Counted from the first letter of the stretch, positions 16,898 to 26,078 are shown. The stretch: DNA of 64,000 nucleotides from Enterobacter asburiae (GCF_021440515.1 NZ_JAKCMV010000041.1:30233-94232); one strand, 5' to 3'. The notes: generated from the letters alone by a model not told the origin. Made by a program: numbers and translations.

Positions 16898-18142
16898 CTA
16901 TTTTGTCAGCGCACCCGCCAGCGAGCGAATATCGTTCCCGGTCGGTGTCTGATGAACGCGTAAACCAAATTCGTCGACCACCGCGAAAATATGGTCGAAA
17001 ATATCGGCCTGAATTTCTTCATATTCCGCCCAGACTACGGTGTTGGTAAACGCATATATTTCTACCGGCAGACCATTCGCATCCGGGGCAAGCTGGCGCA
17101 CCATAAGCGTCATATCTTTGCGGATGCGCGGGTGGTTGCGCAGATATTCATTCAGGTAGGCGCGGAAGGTGCCGATATTGGTCATCTTACGCAGGTTAAG
17201 CACCGATTCGCCTTCCGCGTGCTGCTGATTCCACACGCTGATCTCCTCGTGACGCGCCGCCATATACGGCTTCAGCAGCTTCGCCTGGATCAAGTTTTGC
17301 TGCTCCTGCTCGTCGAGAAAATGAATGCTGGTGGTGTCGATATTCAGGCTGCGCTTGATGCGTCGCCCGCCCGAGGCCGACATGCCGCTCCAGTTGATAA
17401 AGGCGTCCGACACCAGCGCCCAGGTGGGAATGGTGGTGATGGTGTTATCGAAATTACGCACCTTCACGGTGGTCAGGCCGATATCCGTGACCGTACCGTT
17501 GGCGCCGTATTTCGGCATCTCCAGCCAGTCGCCGAGCTTCAGCATGTCGTTGGCAGAGAGCTGGATTCCGGCGACCAGCCCCAGGATCGGATCCTTAAAG
17601 ACCAGCATCAGCACCGCGGCCATCGCGCCCAGACCGCTTATCAGGATCGCCGGAGACTGACCAATCAGCAGGGAGATAATCAGTATCCCCACCAGAATGG
17701 CGCTCACCAGCTTAATGCCCTGGAAAATGCCCTTCAGCGGCAGCTGCGAGGCGGTTGCCATTTTCTGCGACAGATTGAAAATCACGTCCAGCAGCGAGAA
17801 GAACGAGAGCAGGGCATAGACCATCACCCACAGCTTCGCGCAGGTGGTTAATATCTCAGCCGCTTCACTCCCTTTTTGCAGCCACAGTACCGCCTGAACG
17901 TTGACGATAATCCCCTGAAGGGTAAAGGCCAGGCGGTGAAATAGTTTGTTCTGGGTGATGATCTGTAGCCATAAATGGCTGCTGGCCTGCGCGCGCTTTT
18001 CAAAAGCCCGCAGCACCAGCTTGTGCAGAATAAAATGAACGATAAGGGCGGTAAGAAAAATAATACCAAAGATAATAATCAACGACGTGGTGTGGTTAAT
18101 TTCAATCCCTAACTCTTCAACCTGAGCAATTAATTCCTGCAT
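16898..18142 (-). CDS. ybdG: YbdG, MscS-family mechanosensitive channel
   Basis: A 414-residue channel; E. coli YbdG (MscM) has 415. Five predicted helices lie in the first 200 residues. The pore helix region is [39 protein letters not shown], whose GDWLEMP start of the beta domain is characteristic of MscS. The cytoplasmic domain follows. It opens under membrane tension and contributes to surviving osmotic downshock. AGGAGAC precedes the start. The gene is on the backbone; in E. coli it directly follows pheP. Confidence 0.95.
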   Translation of the reverse strand: MQELIAQVEELGIEINHTTSLIIIFGIIFLTALIVHFILHKLVLRAFEKRAQASSHLWLQIITQNKLFHRLAFTLQGIIVNVQAVLWLQKGSEAAEILTTCAKLWVMVYALLSFFSLLDVIFNLSQKMATASQLPLKGIFQGIKLVSAILVGILIISLLIGQSPAILISGLGAMAAVLMLVFKDPILGLVAGIQLSANDMLKLGDWLEMPKYGANGTVTDIGLTTVKVRNFDNTITTIPTWALVSDAFINWSGMSASGGRRIKRSLNIDTTSIHFLDEQEQQNLIQAKLLKPYMAARHEEISVWNQQHAEGESVLNLRKMTNIGTFRAYLNEYLRNHPRIRKDMTLMVRQLAPDANGLPVEIYAFTNTVVWAEYEEIQADIFDHIFAVVDEFGLRVHQTPTGNDIRSLAGALTK

Positions 18143-18160
18143 AATGTCTCCTGTATTGAT

Positions 18161-18183
18161 GCAGCCGCCATAATGGCGGCTGC
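18161..18183. terminator. Perfect hairpin between the MFS gene and ybdG
   Basis: GCAGCCGCCAT, one base, and its full complement form an 11-bp stem in the 68-base gap. It has no T-run. It lies after the MFS gene and before the ybdG start on the same strand, so it may insulate the two. Confidence 0.5.
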
Positions 18184-18210
18184 GAAACTATTATGCAAAT
18201 TCAGCGATGT

Positions 18211-19647
18211 TTATTTTAACGCCTGACAGGCCTTTACGGCCGGCAGATGCAGGCGATGACGCATTCTTATCGTCGCGAGCGCCAGCACCACCATTATCCC
18301 CGCTTCCACCGCCAGGAAGAGGTTAATCGCCCTGGCGTAATCCCCGTGATGGTTTTGCAGGGCGTGGAGCAAAATCGCGCCGAAAATTGCAGGCCCCAGC
18401 CCCAGCGCGGCCTGTTGCAGCGTGCTTAAAATGGCGCTGGCCGCTCCCGCGTCGTCCGGCTGAATATCGCGCATCCCGATGCGGTAAAAGCTGTTCACAA
18501 TCAGCGCCTGCCCGTAGCCTACCAGCCCGGTCGCCGGGGCCAGCGTGAGGGCGGTGTTCTCCATTCCCCAGACGCGGAAGGTGGCAATCAGCGCCAGCAG
18601 GCCGGTTATCTGGATAGCCAGCCCGATCAGCAGAATATTGCTGGTGCTGTAGCGGGCAATCAGGCGCGGGGCGAACCACGCCGAGACAAAATAGGTCACG
18701 CCGAGCGCGATAAAGCTGTTCCCGGATTGCCACGGCGCCATGCCCAGACCGGTCTGCATCGTCAGCGCCATGCAGAACATAAAACCGGACCAGACGCTGA
18801 AAAAGAGCATCGCGATCAGCACGCCAAAACGAATGCTGCCAAGCTGCAACAGGCGCGGTGGGATCAGCGGATGCGCGCCGTTGCGCTCTTTTTGTCGCGC
18901 ATTCATCGCCATCAGCCAGGCCAGAGGAACTACCGCCACCAGCGCGGCCTTCAGCGGCCACGACCAGTGCCACTGCGGGCCGAGCGCCATCGGGAACAGC
19001 AGACAGCACAGGATCACCGCCAGCAGCGCGGTGCCCGTCCAGTCGATGCGCGACGGGGTATCGCGACGGGTTTCCGGCACGTAGCGGCGGCTCATCGCCA
19101 GCACCGCCAGACAAATCGGCACGTTAATAAAGAAGGCGTTACGCCAGCCCAGCCCGGCGATATCCGCCGACACCAGCCAGCCGCCGCCCATCTGGCCGAC
19201 GATAAAGGCGATCCCGCCGATGCCGCCAAACAGGCTGATGGCTTTTGCGTGCGCGGTGCCTTTGAGCGTGACGTGCAGCGTCGCCAGGATTTGCGGCACG
19301 ATCAGCGCCGCACCCGCGCCCTGAACAATGCGCGCCGCGAGAAGCTGCTCCACGCTGCCCGCCATGCCGCACAGCAGCGAGGCCAGACCGAAGATGGCGA
19401 CGCCGGTCATAAACAGGCGACGACGCCCCAGGTTATCCCCGAGCTTGCTGCCGAGCGCCAGACAGACGGCGAAGGCCACGCCGTAGAGCGCGACAATCAG
19501 CTCCAGCTCGGTGGCAGTGGCGTGCAGCGAGTGGGTGATGGAGTCCAGCGCCACGTTGGTGATTGAGGTATCAATCAGCGGCAGCATCTGGCCGGTTAAC
19601 AGCAATATCAGGCCTGCGCGACCCGGTGAAACAACAGACGTATTCAT
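18211..19647 (-). CDS. DHA2-family (14-helix) MFS exporter
   Basis: A 478-residue proton-driven exporter. It has motif A-like LGSKLGDNLGRRRLFMTGVAIF, motif C region LFGGIGGIAFIVGQMGGGWLV, and enough hydrophobic segments for 14 helices, the EmrB/QacA architecture. The N-terminal signature LPLIDTSITNVALDSI is the DHA2 drug:H+ antiporter pattern. It is divergent from an MmyB-type regulator 107 bases away that probably controls it. No EmrA-like adaptor is nearby, so it should act in the inner membrane alone. Its substrates are unknown. Confidence 0.85.
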   Translation of the reverse strand: MNTSVVSPGRAGLILLLTGQMLPLIDTSITNVALDSITHSLHATATELELIVALYGVAFAVCLALGSKLGDNLGRRRLFMTGVAIFGLASLLCGMAGSVEQLLAARIVQGAGAALIVPQILATLHVTLKGTAHAKAISLFGGIGGIAFIVGQMGGGWLVSADIAGLGWRNAFFINVPICLAVLAMSRRYVPETRRDTPSRIDWTGTALLAVILCCLLFPMALGPQWHWSWPLKAALVAVVPLAWLMAMNARQKERNGAHPLIPPRLLQLGSIRFGVLIAMLFFSVWSGFMFCMALTMQTGLGMAPWQSGNSFIALGVTYFVSAWFAPRLIARYSTSNILLIGLAIQITGLLALIATFRVWGMENTALTLAPATGLVGYGQALIVNSFYRIGMRDIQPDDAGAASAILSTLQQAALGLGPAIFGAILLHALQNHHGDYARAINLFLAVEAGIMVVLALATIRMRHRLHLPAVKACQALK

Positions 19648-19704
19648 GATGACTCCATTGCGTCATTCAACAGATGGTCGTAGCATCGACTATCTGATAA
19701 ACGG

Positions 19705-19730
19705 GTACCAGTTCTTGCTTATACTGGTAC
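19705..19730. promoter_or_regulatory. Inverted repeat in the divergent exporter/regulator promoter region
   Basis: GTACCAG (19705-19711) and CTGGTAC (19724-19730) form a perfect 7-bp inverted repeat with a 12-base spacer. The right arm overlaps TATACT (19720-19725), a likely -10 element. It is a candidate operator for the regulator encoded just downstream. Confidence 0.6.
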
Positions 19731-19754
19731 TGGCACTACCACGCTGGGGGAAAT

Positions 19755-20624
19755 ATGGCGCTGATGTCTGAACCTGTCACCTCGCTTCAGGATGACACCC
19801 GCAAACAGCTCGGGGCGTTTTTACGCGCGCGTCGGGAGAGTCTCGACCCGCAGCGGCTGGGCCTGCCCCGCAGCGGCCGCCGCCGCACGCCGGGCCTTCG
19901 TCGCGAAGAGGTGGCGATGCTGGCCGACGTAGGCGTCACCTGGTACACCTGGCTTGAGCAGGGCAGGGAGGTCAAACCCTCGGGCGCGGTGATGGCCGCC
20001 ATCGCGAAGGCGCTGCAATGTACCCCCACCGAATCCCGCCATCTGTTTGTACTGGCGGGCCTGCCGCCGGGCGAAGCGCCGCAGGCGGTCTGCTGCGAAG
20101 GGATCAGCGAAGGCACGCGCCGCCTGCTGGACACGCTGATGCCGAAACCGGCCAGCATTCAGAAACCCAACTTCGACATCGTGGCGTGGAACGACAGCTT
20201 CGGGCATCTGATGGGCGTCGATTTCAACGAAATCCCGCCCGAAGATCGCAACTGCATCTACCTCTATCTGACCCACCCCGCGTGGCGCAGCCGTCTGGGG
20301 CGACGCGACGACGTGCTGGCGATTTTTGTCTCTTATTTCCGCGCGGCGATGGCCGAGCACCGGGGCGATCCTTTGTGGGAAGCTAAACTGGCGCGCTTCT
20401 TCGCGGTGTCGGAGGAATTTAAATCTCTCTGGCACCAGCGCAACGACGTGCGCGGCGTGGAAAACCAGCTCAAGCTGTTTTCCCACCCCGAGCTGGGGGA
20501 TTTTAACCTGCAACAGATGTACTGGTACTCCGCGCCGCGTAACGGCTCGCGGCTGCTGGTCTATCTGCCGGTGGACGAGGCGGGGGAAAACGCGCTGACG
20601 TGGCTGGCGGGGCAGGCCGGATGA
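19755..20624 (+). CDS. XRE/MmyB-type transcriptional regulator
   Basis: A 289-residue regulator with an N-terminal XRE helix-turn-helix that includes the family signature RRRTPGLRREEVAMLADVGVTWYTWLEQGR (about residues 41-71). A C-terminal MmyB-like ligand-binding domain follows (from about 130, FDIVAWNDSFGHLMG), thought to bind small hydrophobic compounds. GGGGG at 19746-19750 favours the ATG at 19755 over the one at 19764. It is divergent from the DHA2 exporter and overlaps the next gene by ATGA. It is probably a ligand-responsive repressor of the exporter. Confidence 0.85.
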   Translation: MALMSEPVTSLQDDTRKQLGAFLRARRESLDPQRLGLPRSGRRRTPGLRREEVAMLADVGVTWYTWLEQGREVKPSGAVMAAIAKALQCTPTESRHLFVLAGLPPGEAPQAVCCEGISEGTRRLLDTLMPKPASIQKPNFDIVAWNDSFGHLMGVDFNEIPPEDRNCIYLYLTHPAWRSRLGRRDDVLAIFVSYFRAAMAEHRGDPLWEAKLARFFAVSEEFKSLWHQRNDVRGVENQLKLFSHPELGDFNLQQMYWYSAPRNGSRLLVYLPVDEAGENALTWLAGQAG

Positions 20625-21655
20625 ACGTTACCCGCAAACAGGAACGCCTTCTGCGCCGCGCGCTCAGCGAGTGGGAGCGGGAGGGGGCGCTAACCGCCGA
20701 CGAGCATCAGCGTCTGGCGGGCACTCTCAAACGCGTCACGATGGACTGGCAGCGGCTCAGCCGTTACGCCTTCTGGACGGCGCTGGCCTGCGTCACTATC
20801 GCTATCGGCAGCCTGTTCTCAGACAGCGAGCTGATGGCGCGCATTATCGAATTCTTCGCCTTCTCCCCACCAGCCCGCATCGGGCTGCCTGCGGTGGTTG
20901 CGGCGCTGTTTTACCTGTGGGGCTTTAGCCGACAGCGGCGTGAGATCCGCTGGCATTACAGCACCGAGGCGCTCCTTTTTCTTGGCGTGCTATTTACCGC
21001 CATCGCCCTCTGGCAGCTTGGTGAACGGCTCGATAACGGCAGCGGGCATATCGCACCGCTGTTCCTGGCTGGCTGTGCGGTTTACGGGCTGGTGGGCTAT
21101 TTCGGTCGCTCCGGGCTGGTCTGGCTGTTCTTTTTGCTCTCGCTCGGCAACTGGTTTGGCGCCGAGACCGGCTATATGTCAGGGTGGGGCGCCTACTGGC
21201 TGGGGATGAACTATCCGGTGCGCTTTATCTTCTTCGGCGGCGCGCTCCTGGTGCTGTGCTGGCTGCTGCGAGCGGTGTTGCAGGCGCGTCATCTCTACGC
21301 CACCAGTAAAGCGATGGGGCTGACGTATCTGTTTGTCGCCCTGTGGATCATGTCGATTTTCGGCAATTACGACATCGATAGCTGGTACGGCGTCACCCAG
21401 GCTTCGCTGCTGCCGTGGGCGCTGCTGTTCGCCGCGGCGGCGGTGCTGTGCATTTACATCAGCCTCAAAACCGACGACGGAATGCTGCGCGGTTTTGGCC
21501 TGACCTTCCTCGCCATCAACCTCTACACCCGCTATTTCGAATTTTTCTGGGACGGCATGAACAAGGTGGTGTTCTTCCTGATCCTGGCTGCGTCGCTGGC
21601 GGTGATAGGGCGCTACGCGGAGCGGATCTGGCACGCGCGTGCTTCGGTGAAATAA
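20621..21655 (+). CDS. DUF2157 multi-spanning membrane protein
   Basis: A 344-residue protein. A soluble N-terminal stretch (MNVTRKQERLLRRALSEW, then LTADEHQRLAGTL) precedes about nine membrane helices, the layout of the DUF2157 family, whose biochemical role is not established. The ATG at 20621 overlaps the regulator's TGA (ATGA), so the two are translationally coupled. This suggests the membrane protein belongs to the same stress or drug response. Function remains unassigned. Confidence 0.75.
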   Translation: MNVTRKQERLLRRALSEWEREGALTADEHQRLAGTLKRVTMDWQRLSRYAFWTALACVTIAIGSLFSDSELMARIIEFFAFSPPARIGLPAVVAALFYLWGFSRQRREIRWHYSTEALLFLGVLFTAIALWQLGERLDNGSGHIAPLFLAGCAVYGLVGYFGRSGLVWLFFLLSLGNWFGAETGYMSGWGAYWLGMNYPVRFIFFGGALLVLCWLLRAVLQARHLYATSKAMGLTYLFVALWIMSIFGNYDIDSWYGVTQASLLPWALLFAAAAVLCIYISLKTDDGMLRGFGLTFLAINLYTRYFEFFWDGMNKVVFFLILAASLAVIGRYAERIWHARASVK

Positions 21656-21729
21656 GTTTTTTGCGAGGGGCTACGAGAGAATGAACGGGAATTCGGCAGC
21701 GCCCTGATAAGGCGTGTAAGGTGAGTAAC

Positions 21730-21748
21730 AAAGGCGAGATTAGCCTTT
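21730..21748. promoter_or_regulatory. Inverted repeat before the toxin-antitoxin pair
   Basis: AAAGGC-N7-GCCTTT lies about 45-60 bases before the toxin start, with a TATGCT -10 candidate at 21765-21770. Position and symmetry fit an antitoxin operator for self-repression. Confidence 0.5.
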
Positions 21749-21791
21749 AATGCAAGTTGCCTTATATGCTAACATCATCAGGGATGAAAAC

Positions 21792-22130
21792 GTGTTCAGA
21801 CTCATCGTTCATGAGGCCGTCAGAGAAGAGATCCTCTCTCTGCCCTCAGGAGTACAGGCGAAGTTAATTCGCCAGCTTGATAAATTACGCGCTAACCCAA
21901 CCGCATTGCGGGAGCCGGACAGTAAACCACTGCCGGAGGGTTTGTTTGAAATCAGAACGGTCGGGATTATCCATAGCCGTGGGATTTATGTGTATCAGCG
22001 TGAGAAGACCCTTTTTCTCTTGCGCGTATTTATCAAGAAGACGCAGAAAACACCCTCTGCTGAGATCCGTCTGGCACTGAAACGACAACAGGAGATGCTG
22101 GATGAGCAAGAAAATTATCGACTGGGATGA
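21792..22130 (+). CDS. RelE/HigB-like toxin (Gp49/DUF891 type)
   Basis: About 112 residues from the GTG at 21792, whose upstream AGGGAT fits a ribosome-binding site. An ATG at 21750 in frame would add 14 residues unlike the family. The body LPSGVQAKLIRQLDKLRANP, the LPEGLFEIRT strand, and YVYQREKTLFLLRVFIKKTQKTP with the C-terminal basic helix match the phage-derived Gp49-like/HigB toxins that cleave mRNA in the ribosome. It overlaps the antitoxin gene by 29 bases. Toxin-first order is the HigBA arrangement. Confidence 0.85.
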   Translation: MFRLIVHEAVREEILSLPSGVQAKLIRQLDKLRANPTALREPDSKPLPEGLFEIRTVGIIHSRGIYVYQREKTLFLLRVFIKKTQKTPSAEIRLALKRQQEMLDEQENYRLG

Positions 22131-22389
22131 GCTGAGAGCGGAGTTGCTCAGTCATTCTGACGTACAAGCCGCCTTTGATGCCGAAGAGCGTAAGGAGCGT
22201 CTGCGTGAAATGCTGGCGCAGTGGCGTAATCATGCAGGGCTGACGCGCGCTCAGGTTGCGGAGCGGATGGGGGTCAGTGCGCCAACCGTATCCCGTATGG
22301 AAGCCAATATTACTCGCGCAAGCCTTGATACCTTAACGCGCTATGCGCTGGTGTGTGGAGTAAAGCATCCGCAGATTACGCTTTATTAA
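22102..22389 (+). CDS. HigA-like XRE antitoxin
   Basis: A 95-residue antitoxin. An acidic N-terminal half (residues 1-35), likely to wrap the toxin, is followed by an XRE helix-turn-helix (about residues 47-75, LTRAQVAERMGVSAPTVSRME). It should neutralise the toxin and repress the pair's promoter, presumably through the AAAGGC/GCCTTT repeat. It begins within the 3' end of the toxin gene. Confidence 0.88.
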   Translation: MSKKIIDWDELRAELLSHSDVQAAFDAEERKERLREMLAQWRNHAGLTRAQVAERMGVSAPTVSRMEANITRASLDTLTRYALVCGVKHPQITLY

Positions 22390-22412
22390 GGGGCTGATAA
22401 GGAATTTAACTG

Positions 22413-23003
22413 ATGATTGATTCCGCAGACTTCAGCCAAAAATTAGGGCTTATCTCCCGAAACGTTGAGCACACCGAAGCCTTCCTGGCGCGCGGTGCGC
22501 TGGCGTTTAATCTGCCGGGATTTTTGCTGCCAGTGGGCTATCGACTGCTGAAATCCCGTCACAGCGATGAGTATCGCATCATTACGACCGATGACGGCAA
22601 ACCCTATACGGCGTATGCGGTGAAGCTGGCGTTTCATAAAGAGATCACTTTTCCCCACGGTGCGGCGACGCAGGTTATGGTGTGGCGCACGCCACGCGCC
22701 GTGCATCAGCGGGTGATTAGCGGCTTTCCCCAGCTCTTTTTTCAGTGGCTGCTCGGCGAATATGACATTGTTGTCTCTGGCAGCGAGCAAACCGGTGACG
22801 GGCAGCGGTTCTGGCTGCGGATGATCGACTGGGCGTTTACCATGAATTATCAGATAAGCGTGGCAGACGGCACGGTGGGTGAGGAGTGGCAGTTAACGCC
22901 TGTCGGCTCATACGCTGAGCTTGAAGAGCGCTGGATAACCTTCGCGTGGGGTTACGATCGCGATGTGCATCCGCATCGCAGGCTGGTGATCAGTAAAACA
23001 TAG
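22413..23003 (+). CDS. Unrecognised 196-residue cytoplasmic protein next to the TA pair
   Basis: I do not recognise this family. It has no signal peptide or membrane helix. The protein is rich in aromatic residues in the middle (FPQLFFQWLLGEYDIVVSG) and repeatedly acidic/aromatic near the end (ELEERWITFAWGYDRDVHPHRR). The start follows the antitoxin stop by 23 bases, on the same strand, so it may be co-transcribed as a third gene. No catalytic motif stands out. It could be an accessory gene brought in with the TA module, or a phage-related protein. A strong hairpin follows. Confidence 0.6.
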   Translation: MIDSADFSQKLGLISRNVEHTEAFLARGALAFNLPGFLLPVGYRLLKSRHSDEYRIITTDDGKPYTAYAVKLAFHKEITFPHGAATQVMVWRTPRAVHQRVISGFPQLFFQWLLGEYDIVVSGSEQTGDGQRFWLRMIDWAFTMNYQISVADGTVGEEWQLTPVGSYAELEERWITFAWGYDRDVHPHRRLVISKT

Positions 23004-23004
23004 C

Positions 23005-23034
23005 GGGCCGCATTGAGCGGCCCGTTGGCTTTTA
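23005..23034. terminator. Bidirectional terminator before nfsB
   Basis: GGGCCGC, loop ATTGA, GCGGCCC, then GTTGGCTTTT. It separates convergent transcription of the orphan gene and nfsB. Confidence 0.8.
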
Positions 23035-23685
23035 GCACTCGGTCACAATCGTGCTCAGCGGCAGGCGGGACTTCGGCAGCGTAGCGTTGAAATCTTCCAC
23101 GCTGTGATGTCCGACCGGCACGACCACCAGGCTGGTGTAGCCTTTCTCTTTCAGGCCGAACTCTTCGTCGAGGATCGCCGCGTCGAAGCCTTCAATTGGC
23201 ACCGCGTCCAGGCCCATAGCGGCCACGCCCAGCAGGAAATTACCGACGTTCAGGTACACCTGTTTTGCCATCCACTGGTCGTCATCTTTCAGATCGACAC
23301 GGTGCATATCGGCGAAGAAGCGGCGGCCCTTGTTGTTGGCGGCTTTGGCTTCCGGGGTGTTGAAACGACCGTCGGCGTCCTCCTGATCGACAACGCGGTC
23401 CAGCCACGCATCGTCCATCGCGGTTTTGGCGCAGAACACCACCACGTGAGACGCATCCATCATTTTGCGTTCGTTGAACACGTAAGTGCCCGCTGCGGAT
23501 TTTGCCACGCGCGCTTTACCCTCTTCGGTGCTGGCAACGATGAAATGCCACGGCTGAGAGTTGGTGCTCGACGGGCTGTACTGCAACAGGGTTTTGATCT
23601 TCTCCGCTTCGTCTGCGGTCAGTTTTTTGCTTGCGTCGAACGCCTTGGTGGAGTGGCGTTTCAGAGCGACAGAAATGATATCCAT
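23032..23685 (-). CDS. nfsB: NfsB, oxygen-insensitive NAD(P)H nitroreductase / dihydropteridine reductase
   Basis: A 217-residue FMN flavoprotein that reduces nitroaromatics (including nitrofurans) and quinones in two-electron steps. The N terminus [20 protein letters not shown], the FMN-binding run [16 protein letters not shown] and the ending [12 protein letters not shown] are those of the E. cloacae/E. coli enzyme. The sequence differs from the E. cloacae nitroreductase I remember at only a few positions, the best genus clue in the window. It is a backbone gene in the same order as E. coli (ybdG, nfsB, ybdF). It is known to be controlled by MarA/RamA-type activators in relatives; ramA is 2.4 kb away. 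Confidence 0.97.
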   Translation of the reverse strand: MDIISVALKRHSTKAFDASKKLTADEAEKIKTLLQYSPSSTNSQPWHFIVASTEEGKARVAKSAAGTYVFNERKMMDASHVVVFCAKTAMDDAWLDRVVDQEDADGRFNTPEAKAANNKGRRFFADMHRVDLKDDDQWMAKQVYLNVGNFLLGVAAMGLDAVPIEGFDAAILDEEFGLKEKGYTSLVVVPVGHHSVEDFNATLPKSRLPLSTIVTEC

Positions 23686-23803
23686 ATTAACTCCTGGTGT
23701 GTAAATGCGCCCCTCACGGGCGCGAAAGAGAGCAGATTACAGTGGGACGCGGGAAAAGATAAGTGCGATTCGAGCGCTTAAACTGTTCGCCTCAGACGAA
23801 CAA

Positions 23804-24172
23804 TCAGTTGGGGCGGATCCACTTCCGATCTTTTTTCGGCAGCTTATCGACGATCAGGTTCCACGAGTCGATAACCAGGTCGGTCACCAGCTCGGGGGTA
23901 ATATCGTCGGTGCCGTACAGCGAGATCCAGTGCTTTTTATTCAGGTGATAGCCTGGCTCAATGCCGCGGTAGATCTGCTGATTTAACAGGGATTTTTCCG
24001 GATCGGATTTCAGGCTGACGTGCGGCCGACCGTGGGCGACGGCGATAATCATAAAAATCTTGCCGCCGACCTTAAACACGTCGAACTCCGGGCCAAACGG
24101 CCAGCAGTGCTCGGTAAACGGCTGCTCCAGCGCCACGCGTTTAGCGTGTTCCTGTAGGGCTTTACTCTCCAT
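23804..24172 (-). CDS. ybdF: YbdF, MmcQ/YjbR-like DNA-binding-fold protein
   Basis: A 122-residue protein of the MmcQ/YjbR family, matching E. coli YbdF through [35 protein letters not shown] and [13 protein letters not shown]. The family has a double-wing fold; its role is unknown. An open frame extends 43 codons upstream, but homology starts at the ATG at 24172, 11 bases inside the end of ramR. The short overlap suggests co-transcription with ramR. Confidence 0.9.
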   Translation of the reverse strand: MESKALQEHAKRVALEQPFTEHCWPFGPEFDVFKVGGKIFMIIAVAHGRPHVSLKSDPEKSLLNQQIYRGIEPGYHLNKKHWISLYGTDDITPELVTDLVIDSWNLIVDKLPKKDRKWIRPN

Positions 24173-24752
24173 CGCTCTGTTCCTCGGCAAGCCCGCGCCA
24201 CATGGCCTCAAAGCCCAGGGATTTAAAATCGGCGGCGCGGGACGGATCTCGGGTGGCAAATTCCATGGTGGTTTCAGCCAGCGATAAGAACATCGCATCA
24301 CCGAAGGTTTTAAATTCGTCGGACATAAACACCGCGCGCACCGAACGGCGACATAGCTCGTGCAGCTCCGGGAACATATCTTTTACCGCCTGTTCGGTCT
24401 CGGCGTTGAGCTTTTCACTGACGCCAATCTGGCGGATCGCGGCGTGGGCGACCGGGTTGCGGATCCCCCAGTCGACATAACTATTCCAGATATTTCGCGT
24501 ATGTTCTTTTGGTAGACTGATAGTACGGTCGAGATTGGCGAGCATGGTCTGACAAAGATCCTGCTTCAGGTGCAGGTAAAGGGCGTTGAGCAGATCGTCT
24601 TTAGTGGCAAAATAGCGAAACAGCGTGCCTTCAGCGACGCCCGCGTTACGGGCAATAAGCGCCGTGGAGGCGGCAATACCCGACTGCGCAAAGGCAGCGG
24701 TCGCTGCTTCCAGTAAGGCCAGTTTTTTATCTTCACTCTTCGGACGTGCCAC
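24162..24752 (-). CDS. ramR: RamR, TetR-family repressor of romA-ramA
   Basis: A 196-residue TetR regulator. The start is the GTG at 24752, giving (M)ARPKSEDKK, preceded by AGGGGGA at an 8-base spacing; an ATG-initiated extension upstream is unsupported. The helix-turn-helix is [31 protein letters not shown] (about residues 28-58); the remainder is the multidrug-binding domain. RamR represses ramA, and loss-of-function mutations cause efflux-mediated resistance in Salmonella, Klebsiella and Enterobacter. Here the frame is complete with no visible truncation. It is divergent from romA, with its operator in the gap between them. Confidence 0.94.
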   Translation of the reverse strand: MARPKSEDKKLALLEAATAAFAQSGIAASTALIARNAGVAEGTLFRYFATKDDLLNALYLHLKQDLCQTMLANLDRTISLPKEHTRNIWNSYVDWGIRNPVAHAAIRQIGVSEKLNAETEQAVKDMFPELHELCRRSVRAVFMSDEFKTFGDAMFLSLAETTMEFATRDPSRAADFKSLGFEAMWRGLAEEQSDGE

Positions 24753-24843
24753 TAAATTCTTCCCCCTGTCAATCGCAAAAACAGTGATTGAAACATGCGC
24801 GTAGTCAGGCTGCAACGGCGCAGATCAAATATAAGAAAACGTC

Positions 24844-24889
24844 TTGACGACTTTATCGCCATACCTATAATGAGTGCTTACTCACTCAT
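24844..24889 (+). promoter_or_regulatory. romA-ramA promoter with overlapping RamR operator
   Basis: TTGACG (24844-24849) and a perfect TATAAT (24866-24871) with a 16-base spacer form the promoter. The RamR operator ATGAGTG-N6-CACTCAT spans 24870-24889, starting inside the -10. It is identical to the published consensus as I remember it, so the locus looks intact and repressible. Confidence 0.9.
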
Positions 24890-24942
24890 AATCAAGTTAA
24901 CCCGCGCAAACCAACGGAAGGGGCGCGTAGCCGGGTCGGGAT

Positions 24943-26046
24943 ATGAAAAAGCCTCTGTTCATCTGCGTGGTGTTTGTCATGATTATTGCTTCAGCTGCGA
25001 GTTTACCTTTTATTCTGAACGCCGGATTTGGCCAGCCGCCGCAGGGTGAGCAGCTCTCCGAGGTGGAAGCCTCCCCACACTATCGCGACGGGAAGTTCCA
25101 CAATACGCTGCCGACGCCGGGCTTCACCGGTGAGCAAAATATGCTGGTGGCGTGGTGGCAGTTCCTGACCCGTAAAACCGAAAACGCCCGTCCGGCGCAG
25201 CCGCTGCCGCTGGTAAACACCGATCTCGCCAGCCTGCCGCTGGATCAGGATACGCTGGTGTGGCTTGGCCACTCTTCGTGGTATATGCAGTTTGCCGGGA
25301 AACGCATCCTGATCGATCCGGTGCTCGGCAACTACGCCGCGCCGTTCTCGTTCCTCAATAAAGCCTTCGCGGGTGACTACCCGTGGCGCGCGGAGTCGAT
25401 GCCCGATATCGACCTGCTGATTATTTCGCACGATCACTACGATCATCTGGATTACGCCACCATCAAGGCGCTGCTGCCGAAGGTGAAGCGCGTGGTCACG
25501 CCGTTGGGTGTGGGTTCACACCTGCGCTACTGGGGCATGAACCCGGAGATTATCGACGAGCGCGACTGGAACCAGTCGGTGCGCATCAGCGATGAGCTGA
25601 CGGTGCACGTGCTCCCGGCGCGTCACTTCTCCGGGCGCGGCATCAAGCGCGACCAGACCCTGTGGGGCAGCTTTATGTTCGTCACGCCGGATCGGAAGGT
25701 CTATTACAGCGGGGATTCCGGTTACGGCCCGCACTTTAAGGCGATAGGTGAGCAGTTTGGCGAGGTAGATCTCGCCATTATGGAAAACGGCCAGTACGAC
25801 CAGGACTGGAAGTACATCCACATGCTGCCGGACGAAACGGCGCAGGCGTCGGAAGATCTGAACGCCAGAGCGGTGGTTCCCGGCCATAACGGGCGCTTCG
25901 TGCTGGCGAAACATACGTGGAACGACCCGCTGATCCAGCTCGCCAAAGCCAGCAAAGATAAAGGCTATCGGCTGCTGACGCCGGAGCTGGGCGAGCCGGT
26001 CCGGGTGAGGGACACCACCCAACAATTTAGCCAGTGGTGGGAATAA
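24943..26046 (+). CDS. romA: RomA, metallo-beta-lactamase-fold protein
   Basis: A 367-residue protein with an N-terminal hydrophobic signal/anchor (MKKPLFICVVFVMIIASAASLPF) and a metallo-beta-lactamase fold related to UlaG and N-acyl-PE phospholipase D. Metal motifs are HDHYDHLD (HxHxDH) at about residues 162-169, then ARHFSGRG, SGDSGYG and VPGHNGRF. The name comes from E. cloacae, where its overexpression was linked to altered outer-membrane protein expression and resistance. The natural substrate is unknown. It is the first gene of the romA-ramA operon and ends 32 bases before ramA. Confidence 0.93.
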   Translation: MKKPLFICVVFVMIIASAASLPFILNAGFGQPPQGEQLSEVEASPHYRDGKFHNTLPTPGFTGEQNMLVAWWQFLTRKTENARPAQPLPLVNTDLASLPLDQDTLVWLGHSSWYMQFAGKRILIDPVLGNYAAPFSFLNKAFAGDYPWRAESMPDIDLLIISHDHYDHLDYATIKALLPKVKRVVTPLGVGSHLRYWGMNPEIIDERDWNQSVRISDELTVHVLPARHFSGRGIKRDQTLWGSFMFVTPDRKVYYSGDSGYGPHFKAIGEQFGEVDLAIMENGQYDQDWKYIHMLPDETAQASEDLNARAVVPGHNGRFVLAKHTWNDPLIQLAKASKDKGYRLLTPELGEPVRVRDTTQQFSQWWE

Positions 26047-26078
26047 TGTTTAATCGAGGAGAAGAGGGGGAGAGCACC

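Noticed and set aside
23804..24301. Longer ybdF start
   Set aside because: Homology to E. coli YbdF begins at the ATG at 24172; the extra 43 codons are antisense-like sequence inside ramR.
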